Positions 56,001 to 61,727 are shown, numbered from the stretch's first letter. The stretch is 64,000 nucleotides of DNA from Bacteroidales bacterium (GCA_024401295.1 JAKSLG010000012.1:1-64000), one strand, 5' to 3'. Translations and numbers: made by a program. Notes: a model not told the origin generated them from the letters alone.

Positions 56001-58224
56001 CTTTCTGAGGCGATGCAATGCCGACATAGCGCATATATGGCGAACACTTCAGATACATGACGTCGGTACTGAATTCGCCTGATGGCTCATAGGCGCGTGT
56101 CGTCAACGCACACGAAAGCATGCCTGGGGCAATCTGGCTTATCTCGTCGATGGCCGAGACATATACCTCTGCATTGCCTTCTGCATCTGTCTTCCCGTGG
56201 GCAACTTCGGCCTCCGCACGGCATTCGCTCTTCGTGATATCGTCGAACACATAATCGCCATACCCTTCGAATTGCGTCTTTGTAGGCACCATGGTTGCCG
56301 TCATGTCGAAGTTCAGGTTGCGGGCAACATTGCCGTTGAGCCATTCTGTGTGAATGCCTAGCTGACTGCCCGAATTCTTGATGATCATTGGTGCGCCGAC
56401 ATCGATTTTCAATCTGTTCGGCTTGATTGTTTCAACACGTAGATTCTTCGTAAAAACAGCACCGCCGACGCTGATTTTGGCATTCCAGATGCCGGTCGGG
56501 TCTTCCTCGTCGGTTGGAACATTAAATGCGTATGTTCCCAATTTGCTCTCTGTCACCGTCTTGCGGAAGTGGATCTGACCGCGGGCATTTGTGACTTCAA
56601 TGCTGACAGGGTGATTCTTCGGCAGGGTCTGGTCCTTGTCACACAGCATGAAGCCGATGTTGATGACATCGCCCGGACGCCATACGCCTCGGTCTCCATA
56701 CACATATCCCTTCAGGCCCTCTTGAACCTGCTCGCCGCCTACGTCAAACGTGCTCGTCGAGAGCTCTTCGCCTTGTGACACACGCAGATATGTGCAGTCA
56801 TGACCATCTGTTGCAACCACGTAGAACGGACGGCCAAGCGAAGCATCGACGCTTATGTCTGCTATGCCATCCGAATTCGTCGTTGCTGTTCCGCATACAC
56901 GACGTTGAAGCGAATATGCCTTGACCTCAATGCCGCTCATCGGTTTCGCATCGAGAATGCTGTTGCAGATAACGCGTATGTTGCCGCTCTTCTCGCCAAG
57001 CGAAGCTATGCCGATGTTTGTCGAAAGGAAGTTCTGGCCATATTTCTTCTCCTCGTAATATGGCTCTGCGGCAGGATTCTGGCTGTCTTCATACCAGCCG
57101 TCATACCACTCCGTATAGTTGTTCGTCCCCTCGCCGGTCCAGTAGTAGCCACGCTTGTCAAAATAGCTCTGCAGCTCACGGAGGATATTGCGGTCCTCAA
57201 TCTCAAATGTCTCGCGCGAGGCCTTTGGCAGCGTGTCGCATGGCCATGCCGACAGACGACGGTCGAGCAGCATTTCGACACGATACATTGCACCTGGCTC
57301 AGTCTCGACAAGCTTGCTGATGTCAATGCCATAGTTGCGCCATTGCGAGAAATCACTCGTCTCTTCATCAAAGAATATCGTAGTCACGGCAACAGGACGG
57401 CCGTTATATCTCAGGCTCGATGCATCGTCATAGTTCTCCGATGTCAGCATGTCGCCGATGTTGTCGCTGTATATGCGGAACACCCTCACGCGCACGCCCT
57501 TCATCATGATGGCCTTGATCGGTATCACGGCAGAGCCGTCGGATGGCAAGATGTTGCCGCTGCGGGCGAATGCCACATTCGGCTTCTCGCTCTCAAGGCT
57601 CACCTCGAGGCTGCTGTCTTCGCCCAGCGTCACGCCACTCGCACTGCGGATATTGCCCGACAGACGAACCGTCACGACACCCTCGGCATTGCGGTCCGGA
57701 TACAGATAGAGCTTGTTCCCGTCAACACGAATCTGCCCCGAGGCGTTGTCCTCAATCACAGCCAGACCACGCATGTTCTGTTTCCCATCCAGCTTCTTGC
57801 TGAATGTAATCTCGATGCAGCGCTCTTGAAGCTGGTATGGCACACGGGCCGTGAGCACACTCAACGTCCGTGAACTTGGAATTTTCAGCCGCAGCTCGCT
57901 GTCCGGCGACGTGACAATCTCTTCGCGCTCATTGTCTTCACCCTCAAACGTCAGCATCACGCGATGCACACGTCCGTTGTTCACGTGCGACCACATCGGC
58001 TTCGAATTCGCAGGCAGTTTGATGCAGCGCTCAAAAGCCTCGCCCGAGGTCGAATCGGGAGCAAAGAAATCAATTGTGTAGGCATAATCATCGTTCTCGA
58101 TAACGTCAATCTGACGGACCGACATACGAATCATTTTCTTGTGACCATTCTGGTCATCAGATCCGCACGCTGTAACTATTGCGGCAAACCCTAAGCATAA
58201 AAGCAGATATTTTAGGTGCTTCAT
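53074..58224 (-). CDS. Bacterial alpha-2-macroglobulin lipoprotein
   Basis: A 1716-residue lipoprotein (signal ending VTAC, Cys about 20). It has the domain order of bacterial alpha-2-macroglobulins: N-terminal MG domains with a long bait-region-bearing part, a characteristic YVYGDRGVWRPGD segment (MG/A2M_N), a YTIAIVDEGLLDLTRF / A2M core segment, and a thioester domain with YPHGCAEQTTSKAF. The thioester Cys is Cys1282 in CAEQ; it matches the CxEQ of A2M. A receptor-binding-like beta domain ends the protein. A2Ms trap proteases that cut the bait region and are thought to protect the periplasm. The usual partner, PBP1C, is not in the window. The start was set at ATG 58224; the frame continues 28 codons further without a signal peptide. 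Confidence 0.92.
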   Translation of the reverse strand: MKHLKYLLLCLGFAAIVTACGSDDQNGHKKMIRMSVRQIDVIENDDYAYTIDFFAPDSTSGEAFERCIKLPANSKPMWSHVNNGRVHRVMLTFEGEDNEREEIVTSPDSELRLKIPSSRTLSVLTARVPYQLQERCIEITFSKKLDGKQNMRGLAVIEDNASGQIRVDGNKLYLYPDRNAEGVVTVRLSGNIRSASGVTLGEDSSLEVSLESEKPNVAFARSGNILPSDGSAVIPIKAIMMKGVRVRVFRIYSDNIGDMLTSENYDDASSLRYNGRPVAVTTIFFDEETSDFSQWRNYGIDISKLVETEPGAMYRVEMLLDRRLSAWPCDTLPKASRETFEIEDRNILRELQSYFDKRGYYWTGEGTNNYTEWYDGWYEDSQNPAAEPYYEEKKYGQNFLSTNIGIASLGEKSGNIRVICNSILDAKPMSGIEVKAYSLQRRVCGTATTNSDGIADISVDASLGRPFYVVATDGHDCTYLRVSQGEELSTSTFDVGGEQVQEGLKGYVYGDRGVWRPGDVINIGFMLCDKDQTLPKNHPVSIEVTNARGQIHFRKTVTESKLGTYAFNVPTDEEDPTGIWNAKISVGGAVFTKNLRVETIKPNRLKIDVGAPMIIKNSGSQLGIHTEWLNGNVARNLNFDMTATMVPTKTQFEGYGDYVFDDITKSECRAEAEVAHGKTDAEGNAEVYVSAIDEISQIAPGMLSCALTTRAYEPSGEFSTDVMYLKCSPYMRYVGIASPQKDNKALATGQNHTFNIVCVDENGKPQKNVHLTANIYKAEWYWWWNSDNSYIANYTTSGYNRPVKTLSITTDANGKGTISLKMNDSEWGTYLISVGENYGHSSCIMAYFDWPSMGNRNADGRETSTTLSITTDKTSYAPGDMINIGMPSAKGSRAIVSICNGSRIVTTESLECTGEQTSVKIKATNEMMPNAYVCVQLIQPYAQTDNDMPLRLYGVKPIEVNEAKSHLNPVITMKDEVRPESTCEVSVSEKNGRAMSYTIAIVDEGLLDLTRFKTPNPWAAMNAKEALGVRLWDMYSLVCGAYGGCIEQMFSIGGDEALNGGPKAIVNRFTPMVWFEGPFELGKGKTAKHKVEIPNYNGRVRVMVVAGDGMAYGNTDKSVTVRKPLMLTGTMPRIIGAGDEVSVSATVFATEDNLGEVKVNISCDGDAQIIGSKTQSIVMKKKGDQTIAFALKAGNKGGKVQIALDAKSSNDKASYVVETDIRIAETTLAESETAVIEPGKKWQSKIQPVGESNQKMLLEVSAAYPLNVASRIAELIQYPHGCAEQTTSKAFAQLYLSDFADLSDEQAAETQENIKRAIEKLRTHQTPRGGIAYWQGQTYDNQWCSAYVMQFLCEAEQKGYYIEGQFKNSLANYLLEVARGWRSTDHPSTINNAAFAIYSLALSGNADLSAMNRMMQMLNNEETKAKITSETATLLAAAYAAYPLPDQASNLIAVAIEKQNDGDRYSDLYTLPMRLSAMAAINPTLPSAKVIADNIAKRLNSRAWLSTRETALSIAAEAHYLKKIKASGKMKFNVASDKTENVETTKLAWNAETGKNVTLTNNGDGVLFVTFTASGTARQGDVAASSNGLAVNVSYSALNGTPIDVTNIAQSTLFRAEVTVRNTSETEVENIALTQVLPSGWEIIDTKNSSAVSYQDIRDDRLLTYINKLGVGQECRVIVGLSATYAGHFYVPAIAAEAMYDATTCGNTASSTTETR

Positions 58225-58243
58225 CTTGGAAAAAGTTTTTTTG

Positions 58244-58251
58244 CAAAGATA
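58244..58251 (-). promoter_or_regulatory. -7 box (TATCTTTG) of the A2M gene
   Basis: An exact TAnnTTTG match on the minus strand, 19 bases before the start codon; upstream TTG boxes are further than usual. Confidence 0.55.
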
Positions 58252-58340
58252 CAAAAAATACAGTGATGCGTATTGCAACACAAAATATAATGTCGTCTCT
58301 CTCACCAAAAATGCCTACGCCGAACAAGGAGTTCTCCTAA

Positions 58341-58359
58341 ATGGCTTCATTGAAGCCAT
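58341..58359. repeat. Short perfect inverted repeat
   Basis: ATGGCTTCA and TGAAGCCAT separated by one base. Not followed by a T tract, so probably not a terminator; may be an operator or a hairpin. Confidence 0.4.
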
Positions 58360-58429
58360 AAAAGTCGCCTTGAGCTGTTGTTTTTAGTGTGAAGAACATC
58401 AAGAGAAAAAATGCCGCCTCAGTGGAGTG

Positions 58430-58550
58430 CCGTTAAAAGATTTCGCCCGGAGAGCCGTTAAACGACCGGTGCCGTTCAACGAGCGGAGCGAGGCGTTTTA
58501 GCGGTCGTAGGCTCGCAGCAGAAATCTTAGGCACGGAAGTGCTGCGGCAG
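58430..58550. other. GC-rich non-coding spacer
   Basis: A GC-rich patch with repeated GCCGTT words (58430, 58456, 58470). It resembles the patch at 8024-8187 in composition. No gene seen. Confidence 0.3.
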
Positions 58551-58559
58551 AGTCTTTTC

Positions 58560-58680
58560 TTTGCTTCGGTTTCTTTTCTGACGGACAGAAAAGAAATGAA
58601 GAGAAGGCTCATGAAAAAAAATGCCGGCGACGAGCTCTCTTTTGCTTCGTTTTCTCTGAGCGGTACAGAGAAAATGAAGA
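58560..58680. repeat. Two copies of a palindromic repeat
   Basis: Copies at about 58560-58600 and 58640-58680 share the frame TTTGCTTCG...ATGAAGA. Inside are an 11-bp stem (TTTCTTTTCTG / CAGAAAAGAAA) in the first and a 9-bp stem (TTTTCTCTG / CAGAGAAAA) in the second. The arms differ between copies but each is self-complementary. A REP-like element is suggested. Confidence 0.65.
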
Positions 58681-58689
58681 CATGACAAA

Positions 58690-59037
58690 GCATACCGCCC
58701 TTTGTTCAGCGTATGCATTCCTCCATCCCTCCAATTCGCCACTGTTCCTGGCATTTTAATGCCAGTTCATGTTCTCTTCTGCCTGCATCAAACGAAGGGA
58801 AACCAATAAGTAGTTCCTGCGTAAACGAATGTTGAAAGCGAAAAAACAGCTTTATTGCATCTCGCATCGTAGTGGACATATCAGGAAATCTATAAGTTGT
58901 GACTGCTAAGCTGATGAGCGAAGCGAATAATTGCTTTCAGATTTCTTACCTTTGGGTCTCAATTACAACCACACTAAGCTTACATACAAGCCTAACGAGA
59001 ACTGGAAGTAATATGAGACGGAAAGGTGACAAAAAAC
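58690..59037. other. Non-coding region
   Basis: No convincing gene. A weak plus-strand frame (58899-59252) overlaps the RNA unit described next and has neither ribosome-binding site nor protein-like composition. Confidence 0.4.
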
Positions 59038-59180
59038 AAATCGTTACCGAAATTTTATCGGTAACGATTAAAACACTCCCGAAAGATAGTCTAACCGACT
59101 ACCAGACACAAGGGAATTTATTTGCCCTACACAAATGCCATACGCCGGGGATTGCCCACCCGCATGGGGAGTTGTTATAC
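59038..59180 (-). ncRNA. Candidate structured RNA R1
   Basis: On the minus strand a -7 box TATCTTTG (59186-59193) is followed by about 140 bases of structured sequence and a very strong terminator: AATCGTTACCGA / TCGGTAACGATT (59039-59069) with a T tract. Inside, GCCGTAT and GTATGGC pair with two wobbles and enclose G/C-rich runs; ATTTG/CAAAT and GTCT/AGAC hairpins follow. A -33 box at the normal distance is missing. Family not recognised. Confidence 0.45.
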
Positions 59181-59304
59181 GGCGGCAAAGATAATGCAAT
59201 AAAAACACAAAAGCTAAAAAAACTGATAAAAAGGAGAATCTGTAGAGTTTGAAAGAATTATATGTGTTCAGAACAAGATTGTTGTTTATGACGAGACGTT
59301 TGTA

Positions 59305-59366
59305 TGAAAAAGGCACAGGAGGAAGCCTTTCGACTAACCCCCTGCATGTAGATAAACAAACGTTTA
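59305..59366 (-). ncRNA. Candidate small RNA R2, copy A
   Basis: A transcript predicted from the promoter at 59372-59401. It carries a 29-base hairpin at 59316-59344: 7 bp (one G-U), internal loop, 4 bp (AGUC/GGCU), GAAA tetraloop; then a run of five T. Copy B at 60456 has the same geometry with different but still complementary bases, strong support for an RNA function. Confidence 0.65.
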
Positions 59367-59371
59367 CAATG

Positions 59372-59401
59372 CAAATATAGTGCAAATATTTGAATTGCAA
59401 A
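59372..59401 (-). promoter_or_regulatory. Promoter of R2 copy A
   Basis: Minus strand: -33 TTTG (59398-59401), spacer 18, -7 TATATTTG (59372-59379). Confidence 0.65.
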
Positions 59402-59445
59402 CAAGAACAATGATAAAGAATAACGAACTGGGAATGTGATAACAT

Positions 59446-59499
59446 AACGAGAGGTAGCACGACGGAGAAAATTGTCTGTCAATAATATGCTATCTCGTT
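59446..59499. repeat. Long hairpin shared by three sites
   Basis: AACGAGA-TAGCA pairs with TGCTATCTCGTT around a conserved interior (CACGACGGAGAAAATTG...). Related copies lie at about 60597-60650 and 61069-61118, the last one diverged. Confidence 0.55.
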
Positions 59500-59513
59500 T
59501 CTTTTACTTAATA

Positions 59514-59687
59514 TTGCAATGTTTATCACGAGCAGAAAGGCTACTGCCGGATATTGGGCGATTTGTCGAGTATTTAAGCCTAATATGACTGATGGAGGAA
59601 TCTCCACGTAGAGATGGAAGGTCGCCGTCCTCCGATAACCGCATAAAGACCATACAGAAACAGTGTTTTTGTATGGTCTTTCTTTTG
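59514..59687 (+). ncRNA. Candidate structured RNA R3, copy A
   Basis: A plus-strand structured segment: hairpin GGCtactGCC, a 9-bp stem ATATTGGGC (59551-59559) with GCCTAATAT (59578-59586), a hairpin ATCTCcacgtaGAGAT inside a GGAGGA/TCCTCC stem, and a 12-bp terminator AAAGACCATACA / TGTATGGTCTTT (59645-59681). Its promoter is unclear (TAATATTG at 59509-59516 has one mismatch). The second copy is at 60665. Confidence 0.5.
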
Positions 59688-59712
59688 TGTTATAATTTTG
59701 TTTGTAGGTTTG
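59684..59712 (+). promoter_or_regulatory. Array promoter box 1
   Basis: -33 TTTG (59684-59687), spacer 17, -7 TAGGTTTG (59705-59712). The first of five copies of this box in the array; what it transcribes is unclear. Confidence 0.5.
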
Positions 59713-59732
59713 CAATGGAGTTGAGCTATACA

Positions 59733-59761
59733 GCGTAGGCTCCTGCCTGCGTCGAACGGAG
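59733..59761. repeat. Hairpin element, left copy
   Basis: CGTAGGC tcct GCCTGCG forms a 7-bp hairpin followed by TCGAACGGAG. The inverse of this element occurs at 62079-62111. Confidence 0.6.
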
Positions 59762-59777
59762 ATCATATGATTACGCG

Positions 59778-60155
59778 TCATAAATATTTTGAGAGATTAC
59801 GAGTCTGAACAATTTGTGACTGTTTCAAGGCTGTAGTAATGTCTTGTTTGGTAACCTCATTAGGATTCATAACCATCTTGCTCTTCTCTGTTTTTCTATC
59901 GGCGTCAACAACATCTCCATTAGACTCCAAATCATTATTTGTTAAACGGACACATGCTCCTCCGTTCGATGGAGGGAAAATAAGTTTGTCGAAACGACTG
60001 ATTTCAGTGCTTGTGAGTTCGTCAAGATTTGCATTGATAAACTCTTCCATAGCCATCAGAAAAATATCTTCTTTCTTTGTTTTAGTCTTCTTCAAAAGAA
60101 GTTCAAATAGATCTTTCTTCTGTTTTAGAATTTCTTTGTATTGATTGTTATCCAT
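59778..60155 (-). CDS. Small Lys-rich protein of unknown function
   Basis: A 125-residue protein, not recognised. The N-terminal half is Lys/Glu-rich and probably helical (YKEILKQKKDLFELLLKKTK, ITTALKQ...); the middle holds SRFDKLIFPPSNGGACVRL and the rest is polar. No signal peptide or membrane segment. Start at ATG 60155; twelve further in-frame codons upstream are less protein-like. It is the only plausible protein gene between the two copies of the 370-base repeat, so it may be cargo of a mobile unit. It could also be a chance frame; no clear ribosome-binding site is seen. Confidence 0.5.
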   Translation of the reverse strand: MDNNQYKEILKQKKDLFELLLKKTKTKKEDIFLMAMEEFINANLDELTSTEISRFDKLIFPPSNGGACVRLTNNDLESNGDVVDADRKTEKSKMVMNPNEVTKQDITTALKQSQIVQTRNLSKYL

Positions 60156-60247
60156 GGATGAACGTATTTGGGGCCAACACACAAAAAACAATTGTGTTTT
60201 ATCGTTTAATTCAAGTGCTTATTGCAACGAAACTCGGTGTTCTTAAT

Positions 60248-60333
60248 AAAAAAAAGAGGACTCTAAGATCCTCCTTATGGCGGAACCCATACCCCCGTTA
60301 AGGAGCAAAGGCCATGTGTTGATACATTATTTT
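60248..60333 (-). ncRNA. Candidate small RNA R4 with overlapping hairpins
   Basis: Minus-strand transcript from the promoter at 60340-60369. It forms CTCCTTA-CGG / CCG-TAAGGAG (60271-60305) and then a terminator stem GAGGA / TCCTC (60256-60273) with eight T. The two stems share three bases (GAG in the RNA), so they compete to some extent. Confidence 0.55.
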
Positions 60334-60339
60334 CACACG

Positions 60340-60369
60340 CAAATATAGTTCAAATGTTTGAATTACAAA
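60340..60369 (-). promoter_or_regulatory. Promoter of R4
   Basis: Minus strand: -33 TTTG (60366-60369), spacer 18, -7 TATATTTG (60340-60347). Closely similar to the R2 promoters. Confidence 0.65.
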
Positions 60370-60455
60370 CAAGAATAATGAAAAGAAAATAATTGTGGCA
60401 CAACCCAGAGATAACGTATCCCCCAAAGAATACTGTTTATGACGACAATTCACCA

Positions 60456-60517
60456 TAAAAGAGGAACCGGAGGATCCATTTCTGGAAGCCCCCGGCATGT
60501 AGATAAACAAACGTTTA
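60456..60517 (-). ncRNA. Candidate small RNA R2, copy B
   Basis: Promoter -7 TATATTTG at 60523-60530. The hairpin at 60467-60495 has the same 7 bp + 2/1 internal loop + 4 bp + GAAA plan as copy A, but the upper stem is UCCA/UGGA and one lower pair is C-G where copy A has A-U. CTCTTTTA follows. Confidence 0.65.
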
Positions 60518-60664
60518 CAATGCAAATATAGTTCAAATATTTGAATTACAAGCAAGAATAATGATAAAGAATAACGAACTGGGAATGTGATAACATAACG
60601 AGAGGTAGCACGACGGAGAAAATTGTCTGTCAATAATATGCTATCTCGTTTCTTTTACTTAATA

Positions 60665-60838
60665 TTGCAATGTTTATCACGAGCAGAAAGGCTACTGCCG
60701 GATATTGGGCGATTTGTCGAGTATTTAAGCCTAATATGACTGATGGAGGAATCTCCACGTAGAGATGGAAGGTCGCCGTCCTCCGGTAACCGCATAAAGA
60801 CCATACAGAAACAGTGTTTTTGTATGGTCTTTCTTTTG
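60665..60838 (+). ncRNA. Candidate structured RNA R3, copy B
   Basis: Same structure as R3 copy A (offset 1151), terminator at 60796-60832. The next promoter box begins within its T tract. Confidence 0.5.
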
Positions 60839-60864
60839 CATTTAAATTTTTGTTTGTAGGTTTG
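60835..60864 (+). promoter_or_regulatory. Array promoter box 2 (R5 copy 1)
   Basis: -33 TTTG (60835-60838), spacer 18, -7 TAGGTTTG (60857-60864). Confidence 0.7.
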
Positions 60865-60870
60865 CAAAGT

Positions 60871-61022
60871 GTAAGTGTTTAAGCACTTGCAAAAAGAGCG
60901 AATTTGGATCTGTTGACCCTGGCGACGGTTGCCTTGTCATAAACAATCGGTCGTTTGTAAGATAACTCTGGACAGGCGGAGTTTAGTGTCTGGGCAGCAT
61001 TACCATATTCGCTCTTTTTTTT
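60871..61022 (+). ncRNA. Candidate structured RNA R5, copy 1
   Basis: About 150 bases. Order: 5' hairpin GTAAGTG/CACTTGC; closing stem AAAGAGCGAAT (60893-60903) with ATTCGCTCTTT (61007-61017); within it GG/CC, CTG/CAG and CCC/GGG pairs leading to a three-way junction; arm 1 CGACGGTTG / CAATCGGTCG (60923-60953, one bulge); arm 2 AACTCTG / CGGAGTT (60964-60983) with loop GACAGG; then eight T. Copy 2 changes pairs but keeps the pairing. No similarity to 6S, tmRNA, SRP RNA or RNase P RNA that I can see. Confidence 0.7.
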
Positions 61023-61052
61023 CTATTTTTTTCGTATTTAAATTTTTATTTG

Positions 61053-61060
61053 TAGGTTTG
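61053..61060 (+). promoter_or_regulatory. Array promoter box 3
   Basis: -7 TAGGTTTG with TTCG 18 bases upstream as a near -33 box, directly after the R5 terminator. Confidence 0.5.
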
Positions 61061-61066
61061 CAGACG

Positions 61067-61210
61067 AAACGAGGTAGCACGACGGATAAAATTGTCTGTC
61101 AATAATACACTATCTCGCAAAAAAGAATTGGAAGGTGTCCAAAGCGTTGTAAGACGTAAAGATCGGGGCAATTGCATCGAACCGTTGGAAGAACCAATTC
61201 TTTTTTTTAT
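61067..61210 (+). ncRNA. Candidate structured RNA R6
   Basis: Transcript of array promoter 3: first a diverged copy of the GTAGCACGACGG hairpin (61069-61118), then a domain closed by AAAGAATTGG (61122-61131) and CCAATTCTTT (61194-61203), with CCAA/TTGG inside and a GCAATTGC palindrome, ending in eight T. Confidence 0.5.
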
Positions 61211-61355
61211 TTTATTCTCTTTATATACATACGTCACCGACATCTTGCCATTAAAATCAACCCTCATCGCGCAACACTCGACAACAATCTCAACAATCCT
61301 GAACATCACAGTCTCTTTATCGTTCATGTTTTTCTGTTTTTTTTGTTAATATTCT

Positions 61356-61385
61356 TTTGCATTTAAATTTTTGTTTGTAGGTTTG
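61356..61385 (+). promoter_or_regulatory. Array promoter box 4 (R5 copy 2)
   Basis: -33 TTTG (61356-61359), spacer 18, -7 TAGGTTTG (61378-61385). Confidence 0.7.
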
Positions 61386-61391
61386 CAAAGT

Positions 61392-61543
61392 GTAAGTGTT
61401 TAAGCACTTGCAAAAAGAGCGAAGATGGATCTGTTGACCCTAACGACGGTTGCCTTGTCATTAACAACCGATCGTGTTGAAGATAACTCCAGACAGGTGG
61501 AGTTTAACGTGTGGGCAGCGTTACCATATTCGCTCTTTTTTTT
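61392..61543 (+). ncRNA. Candidate structured RNA R5, copy 2
   Basis: Same closing stem and three-way plan as copy 1. Arm 2 is AACTCCA / TGGAGTT with the same GACAGG loop (61485-61504): a U-G pair became C-G and a G-C pair became A-U. Arm 1 is CGACGGTTG / CAACCGATCG (61444-61474): G-U became G-C. Confidence 0.7.
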
Positions 61544-61573
61544 CTGTTTTTTTCGTATTTAAATTTTTATTTG

Positions 61574-61581
61574 TAGGTTTG
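61574..61581 (+). promoter_or_regulatory. Array promoter box 5
   Basis: -7 TAGGTTTG after the second R5 terminator. Confidence 0.5.
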
Positions 61582-61587
61582 CAGTGT

Positions 61588-61727
61588 CAGCCGTTTAGCT
61601 CATAGATGATAGACTTATAATCATTGCTAATCAATTAGTAGCACTATCGGCATCATGTTTGGTACAGCATTTAGTATCTGACCTCTGAAAAGACATTAAG
61701 CACTTATCGTTATTCGGTAGGTGCTTT
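61588..61727 (+). ncRNA. Candidate RNA R7
   Basis: Predicted transcript of box 5. It has a TGCTAAT...TTAGTAGCA hairpin, a GATGATA...TATCGGCATC pairing around it, and the terminator AAGCAC-TATC / GGTA-GTGCTT (61698-61723) with TTTT. The terminator overlaps the end of the minus-strand gene that follows. Confidence 0.4.

Larger units (their letters stand above)
59346..59715. repeat. 370-base direct repeat, copy A
   Basis: Nearly identical to 60497-60866 (offset 1151). It begins at the R2 leader and promoter, includes the R3 structured RNA and its terminator, and ends with the GTAGGTTTGCA promoter box. Confidence 0.85.
60497..60866. repeat. 370-base direct repeat, copy B
   Basis: A near-identical partner of 59346-59715. 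It differs at scattered single bases (for example GATAACC versus GGTAACC near the end of the R3 stem) and just before the promoter box. Confidence 0.85.
60832..61063. repeat. 232-base direct repeat, copy 1
   Basis: Repeated at 61353-61584 (offset 521). The flanks (promoter boxes) are almost identical while the RNA interior has drifted. Confidence 0.85.
61353..61584. repeat. 232-base direct repeat, copy 2
   Basis: Partner of 60832-61063, including promoter boxes at both ends. Confidence 0.85.

Noticed and set aside
56800-57873. 357-codon frame antisense to the A2M gene
   Set aside because: Shadow of the A2M coding strand with no domain or start signal.
58433-58754. Overlapping minus-strand frames with Lys/Glu/Arg-rich products
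   Set aside because: Produced by the palindromic repeat pair and GC-rich spacer; this type of frame is a common false call in Bacteroidales.
58899-59252. 117-codon plus-strand frame
   Set aside because: Antisense to the R1 RNA unit including its perfect terminator; odd composition and no recognisable domain.
59258-60633. Two similar minus-strand frames (59258-59482 and 60298-60633) beginning MTDNFLRRATSRYV
   Set aside because: They are similar only because they lie in the 370-base repeat; they run across promoters, hairpins and a T tract, diverge exactly where the RNA hairpins vary, and have no ribosome-binding site.
60871-61543. R5 as duplicated 6S RNA
   Set aside because: 6S RNA is a single long hairpin with a central bubble; R5 closes on a three-way junction with two separate arms.
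59346-61584. The repeats upstream of cas12a as a CRISPR array
   Set aside because: The repeat units are 230-370 bases, few in number and not separated by uniform spacers; none contains the ATTTCTAC...GTAGAT hairpin of Cas12a repeats.
59038-61727. Retron (msr-msd) or type III toxin-antitoxin (ToxIN-like) explanation of the RNAs
   Set aside because: No reverse transcriptase gene, and no ToxN-like protein; the repeats are not short head-to-tail 30-40 base units before a toxin gene.
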